Source of the DNA: an uncultured Alphaproteobacteria bacterium | GTDB lineage: Bacteria; Pseudomonadota; Alphaproteobacteria; Caulobacterales; Caulobacteraceae | DNA length: 9,094 nucleotides | Direction of reading: 5' to 3' | Assembly: GCA_903933475.1 (NCBI GenBank) | Contig: CAIZKE010000218.1 | Span: forward strand, 1 to 9,094 | Shown here: in pieces, positions 1 to 6,456 of the stretch | Layout: every line of letters starts with the position of its first letter | How positions within the stretch are numbered: position 1 is the stretch's first letter | The notes under the pieces: model-generated | Seen by the model: the letters and a program-made list of their open reading frames with translations, nothing else | Told to the model about the DNA's origin: nothing | Databases searched by the model: none | Made by a program: the position numbers and the translations under genes

Positions 1-258
1 CAGGCCCATGATGTCCGTCCAGACCAGCACCGCGGGCCAACCCCCGACGGGGGTCTTGCCTGTGGGGTGGACGAAGACGGCGTCGCACAGACCCTCCGGC
101 GTCTGCACCTCAACATCCATTTCCATCACCTTGAGGGGCGCGCCCTCAGCCGTGGTGGAGACCGCCACCGCAGCGCCGGCGGCGAGGACGCCAAGGTCCC
201 GGCGGGACAGTCCCGATCCTGACCGCGGCGCTTGCGGGGTGTTGTCGTCGTCATGCAT
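1..258 (-). CDS. Dienelactone hydrolase family protein, Tat signal, 5' part only
   Basis: Only the first 86 codons are in the window; the gene runs off the left edge. The N-terminus is acidic (MHDDDN), followed at about residues 18-35 by a twin-arginine signal (SRRDLGV, then an Ala/Val-rich hydrophobic stretch), so export of a folded protein by Tat is likely. After it come TPEGLCDAVFVHP and WPAVLVWTDIMGL, which resemble the first strands of the dienelactone hydrolase alpha/beta-hydrolase fold. The catalytic Cys/Ser, Asp and His would lie outside the window, so activity and substrate cannot be judged. The ATG at 258-256 has an AGGAG at 270-266, seven or so bases upstream, which supports the start. 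It follows the aminotransferase gene by 56 bases on the same strand and could share its transcript. The Tat call is clear; the family call rests on a short segment. Confidence 0.75.
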   Translation of the reverse strand, partial: MHDDDNTPQAPRSGSGLSRRDLGVLAAGAAVAVSTTAEGAPLKVMEMDVEVQTPEGLCDAVFVHPTGKTPVGGWPAVLVWTDIMGL

Positions 259-314
259 GGGGGCGCTCCTCAGCAAATCCTGAGAGCCGATTATGCGCCC
301 GGCTGCGTCGCCTG

Positions 315-1484
315 TCAGCCCAGGTGCGCGTTGGCGGCGTCGAGGGCGGCGGTAAGGTCGACCTTCCGCCCCTGGGCCCCCAGGGCGTCGGCCAGGGCGG
401 TCAGGCAGACGCGGACATGCCAGGGACTGGCCGATGCGCCCATCAGGCCGATGCGCCAGACCTGACCCTTAAGCGGCCCAAGGCCCGCGCCGATCTCCAG
501 GTCCCAGCGGTCGAGCATGCGGGCGCGGACGGCCGCCTCGTCGACGCCCTCCGGGACCCGGACCGTATTGAGCTGGGGCAGGCGGTGTTCAGGGGCGACC
601 AGCATCTGGAGGCCCAGGGCCTCCAGGCCGGCGACCAGGGCCTCGTGCATCCGGGCGTGCCGGACGAAGACGGCCTGCTGGCCCTCCTCGAACAGGGCGA
701 CCAGGGACTCGTGCAGGCCGTAGAGGGCGTTGATCGGGGCGGTGTGGTGATAGGTCCGGCCACCCTCGCCACCCCAGTAGGCCATCAGCAGGCTGACATC
801 GAGCAGCCAGTTGCGCACCGGTGTGGTGCGGGCGGCGACGGCCTCAAGGGCGCGGCGGGAAAAGGCCACCGGCGACAGGCCGGGGGGGGCGGAGAGGCAC
901 TTCTGGGTGCCGGAATAGAGCACGTCGGCGTCCCATGCCGCGGCGTCGACGGGCACCCCGCCCAGGGAGGTCACGCAGTCGACGATGGACAGGGCGCCAT
1001 GGCGGCGGGCCAGGGCGCAGAGGGCGGCGGCGTCGGAGCGGACCCCGGTGGAGGTCTCGGCGTGGACAAAGGCCAGAACCTTGGCGGGCCCGGAGGCGAG
1101 GGCGGCCTCGACGGCGGCGACGTCGACGGGCTCGCCCCAGGGGGCATCGACCCGGACGACCTCGGCGCCCGCCCGGCCAGCCATGTCGACCATGCGCCCG
1201 CCGAAGACGCCGTTGACGGCGATCACCACCCGGTCGCCGGGCTCAAGCAGGTTCATCAGGGCCGCCTCCATGCCCGCCGTGCCGGGGGCCGGCAGGGGGA
1301 CGCAGGCGTGGTCGGGGGCGTTGAAGAGGCGCGCCAGGGCCGCCTTGATCTCTTCCATCAGGTCCTGGAAGGCCGGATCCAGGTGGCCCACGGTCGGACG
1401 GGACAGGGCGGCAAGCACCCGCGGGCTGACGTCGGAGGGGCCGGGCCCCATGAGAATCCGTCTCGGCGGCTGGAAGCTCTGCAT
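315..1484 (-). CDS. Class V aminotransferase, alanine/serine-glyoxylate type (PLP)
   Basis: This 389-residue protein is a fold-type I, PLP-dependent aminotransferase close to human AGXT (392 residues) and bacterial serine-glyoxylate aminotransferases. It would move an amino group from alanine or serine to glyoxylate in the cytoplasm. Seen motifs: GPGPSDVSPRV near residue 14, the cofactor-binding APGTAGMEAAL (66-76), ETSTGV (143-148), VDCVTSLGG with the pyridine-binding Asp169, SGTQKCLSAPPG with the Schiff-base Lys195, YHHT (245-248), and WRIGLMG with Arg344 as the expected carboxylate clamp. Phe94 stands where human AGXT has Trp108. The chosen ATG has AGGGAG six bases upstream; the open frame extends 19 codons further without such support. 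It lies 63 bases after amn on the same strand. An alternative is ureidoglycine-glyoxylate aminotransferase (PucG-like), which belongs to the same family. The family is sure, the substrate is not. Confidence 0.93.
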   Translation of the reverse strand: MQSFQPPRRILMGPGPSDVSPRVLAALSRPTVGHLDPAFQDLMEEIKAALARLFNAPDHACVPLPAPGTAGMEAALMNLLEPGDRVVIAVNGVFGGRMVDMAGRAGAEVVRVDAPWGEPVDVAAVEAALASGPAKVLAFVHAETSTGVRSDAAALCALARRHGALSIVDCVTSLGGVPVDAAAWDADVLYSGTQKCLSAPPGLSPVAFSRRALEAVAARTTPVRNWLLDVSLLMAYWGGEGGRTYHHTAPINALYGLHESLVALFEEGQQAVFVRHARMHEALVAGLEALGLQMLVAPEHRLPQLNTVRVPEGVDEAAVRARMLDRWDLEIGAGLGPLKGQVWRIGLMGASASPWHVRVCLTALADALGAQGRKVDLTAALDAANAHLG

Positions 1485-1490
1485 TTCGCC

Positions 1491-1496
1491 CTCCCT
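1491..1496 (-). promoter_or_regulatory. Ribosome binding site deciding the aminotransferase start
   Basis: On the minus strand AGGGAG stands six bases before the ATG at 1484. This favours the start MQSFQPPRRI over an upstream in-frame start at 1541, which would add 19 Arg-rich residues not expected in the family. Confidence 0.8.
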
Positions 1497-1547
1497 GTTC
1501 GGCGCGCGACGATTAGGCGAAGCGCGGGCCCGTGTCAGCACCCACGA

Positions 1548-2999
1548 TCAGCGGAAGGGCGGCTCGTCGAAGCTGCGCAGCTTTCGGGAATGCAGGCCGG
1601 CCCCCTCGCGGCGGAGCAGGTCCACCGTGGCGAGGCCGATCTGGAGGTGCTGGCCGATGGCCCGGTCGTAGAAGGCGTTGGCCTGGCCGGGCAGCTTGAT
1701 CTCGCCATGCAGGGGCTTGTCGGACACGCAAAGGAGTGTGCCGTAGGGCACCCGGAACCGATAGCCCTGGGCGGCGATGGTGGCGCTCTCCATGTCGATG
1801 GCCACGGCCCGGGACTGGTTGAACCGGAGGGCGCTGGAGGAATACCGCAGCTCCCAGTTGCGGTCGTCGGTGGTCACCACCGTGCCCGTGCGAAGGCGCC
1901 GCTTGAGCGCTTCGCCGCTCTCGCCGGTGACGGACTCGGCGGCGCGGCCGAGGGCGACCTGCACCTCGGCAATGGGCGGGATGGGAATTTCGGGCGGCAG
2001 GACGTCGTCGAGGACATGGTCGTCGCGCAGGTAGGCGTGAGCCAGGACATAGTCGCCGATGGTCTGCGACCCGCGCAGGCCGCCGCAATGGCCGATCATC
2101 AGCCAGGCCTGCGGCCTGAGCACCGCAAGGTGGTCGGTGATGGTCTTGGCGTTGGATGGGCCGACGCCGATATTCACCAGTGTGATGCCCCGGCGGCCCG
2201 GTGCCATCAGGTGGTAGGCCGGCATCTGGTGGCGTCGCCAGGGCGCATCGGCCACGACCTGCTCGGGATTTGGCGTGTCCCGGGTGACCAGGACGCCGCC
2301 GGCGGTGGAGAGGGCCGTGTAGCCATCGTCCGCCTTCAGGCGCTCGCAGGACCAGCGGACGAACTCGTCCACGTACCGGTGGTAGTTTGTGAACAGCACA
2401 TAGGACTGGACGTGCTCGGCGGGCGTACCTGTGTAATGCGTGAGGCGCGCCAGGGAAAAGTCGGTGCGAAGGCCGTCGAAGAGGGCCAAGGGCCGGGCGG
2501 CGTCGACGGGGGAAACCCAGAGGCCGTCGGCCACCTCGTCACCGATGTGCGCCAGCTCGGTGGTCGGGAAGTGCCGGGCGATCTCCGCGGACCCGATGTC
2601 GGCCCGGGCCAGGTCGACCGAGGCGTCGAGGACGTAGGCGAAGGGGATTTCCTGGGACGAGCGGGCGACAGTGACCGTGACGTCGAAGTCGGCCATGAGC
2701 AGGGTTAGCTGCTCGACCAGGAATTCCCTGAAGTGATGGGGCCGGGTGACGGTGGTCTCGTAGGCGCCGGGCGCGCCCAGCCGGGCATAGGCGCGAGCGA
2801 GGCGTGGATAGTCCTGGCCTGCAGGCCACTCCAGCCGAAGGGCGGGATAGGCGAAGGCGCCGGAGGCCCGCAGGGCCGGGTCCGGGGCGATGCCTTCGGA
2901 CAGGAAGGCCCTGAGGGCTTTACGGAGGGTGGTGACGGAGGCGTCGTATTCGGCCTCCAGCGCATCACAGATGCGCTCGGCTTCAGCTTGGACTTTCAT
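1548..2999 (-). CDS. amn: AMP nucleosidase
   Basis: AMP nucleosidase hydrolyses AMP to adenine and ribose 5-phosphate, taking part in purine salvage and control of the AMP pool in the cytoplasm. The 483 residues match the E. coli Amn length (484), and long blocks agree with it from memory. In the N-terminal regulatory domain these include YPALRLEW (51-58), TTVTRP (82-87), FPTTELAHIGDE (144-155) and LFTNYHRYVDEF (202-213). In the C-terminal nucleoside-phosphorylase-like domain they include GITLVNIGVGPSNAKT (271-286), MIGHCGGLR (301-309), TTDDRNWELRYS (376-387), AIDMES (400-405) and SDKPLHGEIKLPGQ, where Asp427 corresponds to the proposed catalytic Asp428. An in-frame stop just upstream makes 2999 the first possible ATG; its ribosome binding site is weak (GGGG-like). 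It is the first gene of a possible three-gene transcript and diverges from the symporter gene. Nothing looks broken. Confidence 0.98.
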   Translation of the reverse strand: MKVQAEAERICDALEAEYDASVTTLRKALRAFLSEGIAPDPALRASGAFAYPALRLEWPAGQDYPRLARAYARLGAPGAYETTVTRPHHFREFLVEQLTLLMADFDVTVTVARSSQEIPFAYVLDASVDLARADIGSAEIARHFPTTELAHIGDEVADGLWVSPVDAARPLALFDGLRTDFSLARLTHYTGTPAEHVQSYVLFTNYHRYVDEFVRWSCERLKADDGYTALSTAGGVLVTRDTPNPEQVVADAPWRRHQMPAYHLMAPGRRGITLVNIGVGPSNAKTITDHLAVLRPQAWLMIGHCGGLRGSQTIGDYVLAHAYLRDDHVLDDVLPPEIPIPPIAEVQVALGRAAESVTGESGEALKRRLRTGTVVTTDDRNWELRYSSSALRFNQSRAVAIDMESATIAAQGYRFRVPYGTLLCVSDKPLHGEIKLPGQANAFYDRAIGQHLQIGLATVDLLRREGAGLHSRKLRSFDEPPFR

Positions 3000-3061
3000 G
3001 CCCCATCATAGCCCGTCGCGGGCCGAATTCCGAGAGGGAGCGCCGCACAGGATGGACGGCG

Positions 3062-3076
3062 GGCCAGTTTATGGCC
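3062..3076. repeat. Short inverted repeat in the amn/symporter divergent gap
   Basis: GGCCA-GTTTA-TGGCC is a perfect 5-base inverted repeat with a 5-base centre, in the 111-base gap between two divergent genes and 35 bases before the symporter ATG. It could be an operator shared by both promoters. I see no convincing -35/-10 pair in this gap in either direction, so its role is open. Another small hairpin (GCCCG-TCG-CGGGC) lies nearer to amn at about 3011-3023. Confidence 0.35.
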
Positions 3077-3110
3077 AAAACAATAAGGGATCCGCCCCCT
3101 GAGGAACGCC

Positions 3111-4361
3111 ATGCGCCTGTTTAACATCTTCGTTATCGCCGCCATGGTCACGGGGGTCCTGGCGGGCTGGGCCGCCCACAGCTTCCTGTCGCCGGAACAG
3201 GCCTCGGCCTTTGCCGAGGGTCTGTCGGTGATCACAACCCTCTTCCTGCGCATGATCAAGATGATCATTGCCCCCCTGGTCTTCGCCACCCTCGTGGCCG
3301 GGATCGCCCACATGGAGGACGCCGCGGCCGTCGGCCGGGTGGGAGTGAAGTCCATCGCCTGGTTCCTCCTGGCCTCTATCGTGTCGCTGACCGTGGGCCT
3401 CTTGATGGTGCACCTGATCCAGCCGGGTGCCGGGATCACCCTGGACCCCTCGGCCCTGGTCGACCGGGGGGTGGCGCCTGCAGCCAAGCTGACCCTGAAG
3501 GAGTTCCTGACCACCCACCTGGTGCCGGACTCGATCATCAAGGCCATGGCCAACAACGAGATCCTGCCCATCGTCGTCTTCTCGGTCTTCGTCGGCACGG
3601 CCGTGGCCTCGATCGATGACCGCGCGCCCGCGGTCCTGGCCCTGGTCGAACAGATCTCCTCCATCATGCTGAAGGTGACCGGCTATGTCATGCTGGTGTC
3701 GCCGGCGGCCATCTTCGCCTCCCTCGCCTCGGTGATCGCCGTCGAGGGCCTGGACATACTGGGCGCCTACGCCAAGTTCGTGGGCGGCTTCTACCTGTCC
3801 CTCGGCGTGCTTTGGACCCTGCTGCTGGCGGCCTTGATCCTGGTGGTGGGGCTCAGGGGACTTAAGCTGGTGGTTGGCATCCGCGAGCCCATGCTCCTGG
3901 CCTTTTCCACCGCCTCGTCCGAGGCTGCCTATCCAGGCACGCTGGCGGCGCTCCAGAAGTTCGGCGTCTCGCGCAAGGTGGCCAGCTTCGTCCTGCCCCT
4001 CGGCTACTCGTTCAACCTGGACGGGTCGATGATGTACTGCACCTTCGCGACCCTGTTCATCGCCCAGATCTACGGGATCGAACTGACCCTGATGCAGCAG
4101 ATCACCATGCTGGGCCTGCTGATGGTGACGTCAAAGGGCATGGCCGGGGTGCCCAAGGCCTCGATCGTCGTGATCGCCGCCACCCTCGCCTATTTCGGCC
4201 TGCCAGAAGCCGGCATTGGCATCATCCTGGCCGTGGACCAGCTGCTCGACATGGGCCGGTCGGCCACCAACGTGGTGGGCAACTCGGTGGCCAGCGCCGT
4301 GGTGGCCAAGTGGGAGAACCAGATCGAGGATCCCCAGGAAGCGGAGGCCCGGCCCGCCTGA
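3111..4361 (+). CDS. Dicarboxylate/amino acid:cation symporter (DAACS/SLC1 family)
   Basis: This 416-residue inner membrane protein has the eight-helix, two-hairpin pattern of the GltP/DctA/Glt(Ph) family and should import C4-dicarboxylates or acidic amino acids with protons or sodium. Hydrophobic segments start at residue 5 (FNIFVIAAMVTGVLAGW). The helix 7 motif is FNLDG (301-305), corresponding to NMDGT. Helix 8 reads DQLLDMGRSATNVVGN: Asp376, Asp380, Arg383 and Asn387 match Asp390, Asp394, Arg397 and Asn401 of Glt(Ph), so the acidic-side-chain clamp Arg is kept. Asn391 replaces the sodium-site Asp405, as I recall for proton-coupled GltP and DctA. Hairpin 1 carries STASSEAAYPG instead of the more usual SSSxxTLP. 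GAGGA at 3101-3105 lies five bases before the ATG. htpX follows after 66 bases. The family is certain; substrate and coupling ion are inferred. Confidence 0.95.
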   Translation: MRLFNIFVIAAMVTGVLAGWAAHSFLSPEQASAFAEGLSVITTLFLRMIKMIIAPLVFATLVAGIAHMEDAAAVGRVGVKSIAWFLLASIVSLTVGLLMVHLIQPGAGITLDPSALVDRGVAPAAKLTLKEFLTTHLVPDSIIKAMANNEILPIVVFSVFVGTAVASIDDRAPAVLALVEQISSIMLKVTGYVMLVSPAAIFASLASVIAVEGLDILGAYAKFVGGFYLSLGVLWTLLLAALILVVGLRGLKLVVGIREPMLLAFSTASSEAAYPGTLAALQKFGVSRKVASFVLPLGYSFNLDGSMMYCTFATLFIAQIYGIELTLMQQITMLGLLMVTSKGMAGVPKASIVVIAATLAYFGLPEAGIGIILAVDQLLDMGRSATNVVGNSVASAVVAKWENQIEDPQEAEARPA

Positions 4362-4369
4362 GGTCGGTC

Positions 4370-4398
4370 TTCCGCGGATACGATCCACAGCCTATATT
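4370..4398 (+). promoter_or_regulatory. Candidate htpX promoter
   Basis: TTCCGC (4370-4375) and TATATT (4393-4398) are separated by 17 bases and would give a leader of roughly 20 bases before the htpX ATG. The -10 is good; the -35 matches TTGACA only partly. It suggests htpX can be transcribed independently of the symporter gene. I see no heat-shock sigma-32 pattern here. Confidence 0.35.
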
Positions 4399-4427
4399 TT
4401 CTCGACAATAACTTCCGGCGGACTCCG

Positions 4428-5285
4428 ATGCGCAACACCCTTCGCACCTTCACCTTGCTGGCCGCCCTGACGGCCATCTTCCTGGGGATCGGCTACAGCA
4501 TGGCCGGTCCCGGGGGCATGCTGATCGCCTTCGGCCTCGCCATGGCCATGAACCTGTTCAGCTACTGGAACTCGGACAAGATCGTCCTGAAGATGTACCG
4601 GGCCCAGCCGGTGGATGCCTCCCACCCGGATGCCCGGGTCCGGGCCTATGCCGACGATGTGCTCGAGATGGCGTCACGGGCCGGAATGCCGGCACCAAAG
4701 GTCTACATCATCGACCAGGACCAGCCGAACGCCTTTGCCACTGGGCGGAACCCGGACCATGCCGCAGTGGCCGCCACCCGGGGCCTACTGCAGATGCTGG
4801 ACCGGCGGGAGATCCGGGGCGTCATGGCCCATGAGCTGGCGCACGTGAAGCACCGCGACACCCTGACCATGACCATCACCGCGACGATCGCAGGGGCCAT
4901 TTCGAGCCTGGCCAACTTCGCCGCCTTCAGCGGCGGATCCGGCGGTGGCGAACGGCGGGGCGGCGGGCTCATGGGCCTGGTGGTCATGATCCTTGCGCCG
5001 ATTGCAGCGGCCCTGGTCCAGATGGCCATCAGCCGCAGCCGCGAGTATGAGGCCGACCGCGGGGGTGCTGAAATCTCCGGAGATCCCGAGGCCCTGGCCA
5101 GCGCCCTCAGCAAGATCGAGGCCTACGCCCACGGCGTGAGAAACCCTGACGCCGAGGCCAATCCGGCCACCAGCCACATGTTCATCATCAATCCGCTTTC
5201 GGGCGAAGGGATGGACAACCTGTTCTCCACCCATCCGTCCACAGCCAACCGCGTGGCGGCCCTGATGGAGATGAAGGGCGGGTAA
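4428..5285 (+). CDS. htpX: Zinc metalloprotease HtpX
   Basis: HtpX is an M48-family inner membrane zinc endoprotease that degrades misfolded membrane proteins, working with FtsH in membrane quality control. The protein has 285 residues (E. coli 293). Two N-terminal hydrophobic segments lie at about 7-26 and 28-46. The conserved QPNAFATGRNP block is at 99-109, followed by the zinc motif HELAH at 135-139. Further hydrophobic segments are at about 147-167 and 181-201, separated by a glycine-rich loop (168-180). SRSREYEAD (202-210) holds the expected third zinc ligand Glu206, and STHPSTANRV (267-276) is the conserved C-terminal motif. The ribosome binding site is modest (GGCGGA about six bases upstream). 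It is on the same strand as the symporter and converges with nrdB, with six bases between the stop codons. All key residues are present. Confidence 0.97.
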   Translation: MRNTLRTFTLLAALTAIFLGIGYSMAGPGGMLIAFGLAMAMNLFSYWNSDKIVLKMYRAQPVDASHPDARVRAYADDVLEMASRAGMPAPKVYIIDQDQPNAFATGRNPDHAAVAATRGLLQMLDRREIRGVMAHELAHVKHRDTLTMTITATIAGAISSLANFAAFSGGSGGGERRGGGLMGLVVMILAPIAAALVQMAISRSREYEADRGGAEISGDPEALASALSKIEAYAHGVRNPDAEANPATSHMFIINPLSGEGMDNLFSTHPSTANRVAALMEMKGG

Positions 5286-5291
5286 CTCGGC

Positions 5292-6323
5292 CTATTCGGC
5301 GGGCTCGGCCTGTCGACGGACCAGCAGCCGGTCGAACTCTGTCCAGACGCCCGCGTCGCCATGCCACTGGCCGCGGGTCGCGGCCTTGGAATACTCGGTC
5401 GAGCGGGCCTCGAAGAAGTTGGCGTGCTCGACCCCCGAAAGCATGGACTGCAGCCAGGGCAAGGGGTTTTCCCTGACTCCGTAGACCTCCGGCAGGGACA
5501 GCTGGCGCAGGCGCCAATCGGCGATGAACCGGATGTAGGCCTTGATGTCGTCCGGCGTCATGCCCTGGACCTCTCCAGCCGAGAAGGCGAGGTCGATGAA
5601 CTTGTCTTCCAGCCCGACCACTGTCTTGCAGCAGTCGATGATGTCGTCGGCAACGGAGGGGGTGACCGCCCCGGTCTCCTGATTGAAGGCATGGTAGAGC
5701 TTGATGATGCCCTCGCAGTGCAGGCTCTCGTCGCGCACGGACCAGGACACGATCTGCCCCATGCCCTTCATCTTGTTGTGCCGGGGGAAGTTCATCAGCA
5801 TGGCGAAGCTGGCGAACAGCTGCAGGCCCTCGGTGAAGGCCCCGAACATGGCGAGGGTCCGGGCGATGTCGGCCTCGGTCTCGACCCCGAACTGCTGCAT
5901 GTAGTCATGCTTGGCCCTGAGTTCCTGGAACTCCAGGAAGGCCGTGAACTCGGAATCGGGCATGCCGATGGTCTCGAGCAGAAGGGCGTAGGCCGCGATG
6001 TGGATCGTCTCCATGTTGGAGAACGAGGCCAGCATCATCTTGATCTCGGTCGGGCGGAAGACGCGCGAGTAGCGCTCCATGTAGTTGTTGTTCACCTCGA
6101 CGTCGGACTGGGTGAAGAACCGGAAGATCTGGGTGAGCAGGTTGCGCTCGCGGTCATTGAGCTTGGTGGCCCAGTCCTTGAGGTCCTCGCCGAGCGGGAT
6201 CTCTTCGGGCATCCAGTGGACCTGCTGCTGGCGCTTCCAGAAGTCATAGGCCCAGGGATACCGGAAGGGTTTGTAGGCATAGGACGGGGTGAGCAGACCT
6301 GGTAGTTGGGACTTGGCGGACAC
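5292..6323 (-). CDS. nrdB: Ribonucleoside-diphosphate reductase, beta subunit (class I)
   Basis: The beta subunit carries the di-metal centre and tyrosyl radical that start catalysis in the alpha subunit, so NrdA and NrdB together make deoxyribonucleotides in the cytoplasm. In 343 residues all expected ligands can be placed: Asp74 (FTQSD), Glu105 and His108 (METIH), Glu165 (FTEGLQLF), and Glu199 and His202 (RDESLH). Tyr112, four residues after His108, matches the E. coli radical Tyr122. Trp37 (HWMPEE) matches Trp48. Near the C-terminus, Glu305 and Tyr311 (EARSTEY) line up with Glu350 and Tyr356 of the radical relay. This supports a standard tyrosyl-radical enzyme; the metal (Fe or Mn) cannot be told. 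There is no N-terminal ATP cone. The start is GTG with GGAGAG seven bases upstream. It lies 133 bases after nrdA on the same strand, with its own NrdR-box pair. Confidence 0.97.
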   Translation of the reverse strand: MSAKSQLPGLLTPSYAYKPFRYPWAYDFWKRQQQVHWMPEEIPLGEDLKDWATKLNDRERNLLTQIFRFFTQSDVEVNNNYMERYSRVFRPTEIKMMLASFSNMETIHIAAYALLLETIGMPDSEFTAFLEFQELRAKHDYMQQFGVETEADIARTLAMFGAFTEGLQLFASFAMLMNFPRHNKMKGMGQIVSWSVRDESLHCEGIIKLYHAFNQETGAVTPSVADDIIDCCKTVVGLEDKFIDLAFSAGEVQGMTPDDIKAYIRFIADWRLRQLSLPEVYGVRENPLPWLQSMLSGVEHANFFEARSTEYSKAATRGQWHGDAGVWTEFDRLLVRRQAEPAE

Positions 6324-6330
6324 GGTCAGG

Positions 6331-6336
6331 CTCTCC
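6331..6336 (-). promoter_or_regulatory. Ribosome binding site for the nrdB GTG start
   Basis: GGAGAG on the minus strand ends seven bases before the GTG at 6323. The next in-frame Met is residue 38, inside the conserved domain, so this site fixes the non-ATG start. Confidence 0.8.
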
Positions 6337-6389
6337 AGGGAGACAGGGATAGGGTCGGCGGGTTGGAAGTCACTCTAGACATGGCACCG

Positions 6390-6436
6390 TGCCGATATCT
6401 AGTGGGTGTCGAACTACCCAGCCCAACATGTTGTGC
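6390..6436 (-). promoter_or_regulatory. NrdR-box pair and candidate nrdB promoter
   Basis: Two 16-base sequences fit the NrdR consensus acaCwAtATaTwGtgt, read here on the plus strand: tgccgatatctagtgg (6390-6405) and gcccaacatgttgtgc (6421-6436). The second has a perfectly palindromic core CAACATGTTG. The linker is exactly 15 bases; pairs with 15-16 base linkers are the known arrangement for NrdR, the ATP/dATP-sensing repressor of ribonucleotide reductase genes. On the minus strand TTGGGC (in the distal box) and TAGATA (in the proximal box) are 19 bases apart and could be the promoter, so bound NrdR would cover both elements. The nrdR gene itself is not in the window. Confidence 0.8.
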
Positions 6437-6446
6437 ACGGGCTGGG
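6417..6446 (-). repeat. 8-bp stem-loop after nrdA, enclosing the distal NrdR box
   Basis: CCCAGCCC (6417-6424) and GGGCTGGG (6439-6446) form a perfect 8-base inverted repeat with a 14-base loop. In an nrdA transcript the stem begins about ten bases after the nrdA stop codon. No T-run follows, so it is not a classical terminator; it could protect the 3' end, reduce read-through, or be a by-product of the operator. The loop contains the palindromes AACATGTT and GTGCAC and most of the distal NrdR box of nrdB. Confidence 0.6.
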
Positions 6447-6456
6447 GATAGATGGC

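Noticed and set aside
269..284. Small hairpin CTCAG/CTGAG overlapping the ribosome binding site of the dienelactone-hydrolase-like gene
   Set aside because: Only five pairs with a six-base loop; too weak to claim translational control.
1485..1541. A 19-residue N-terminal extension of the aminotransferase
   Set aside because: Arg-rich and not expected in the family; the downstream ATG has a good ribosome binding site.
324..2708. A very long open frame (794 codons) on the plus strand, antisense to amn and the aminotransferase
   Set aside because: Both minus-strand genes have strong family matches. The plus-strand translation is low-complexity Gly/Asp/His/Ala-rich, as expected for the shadow of GC-rich codons, with no recognisable motif.
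5361..6305. A 314-codon plus-strand frame antisense to nrdB
   Set aside because: Same shadow effect; nrdB is certain by its metal-ligand set and the antisense protein has no family features.
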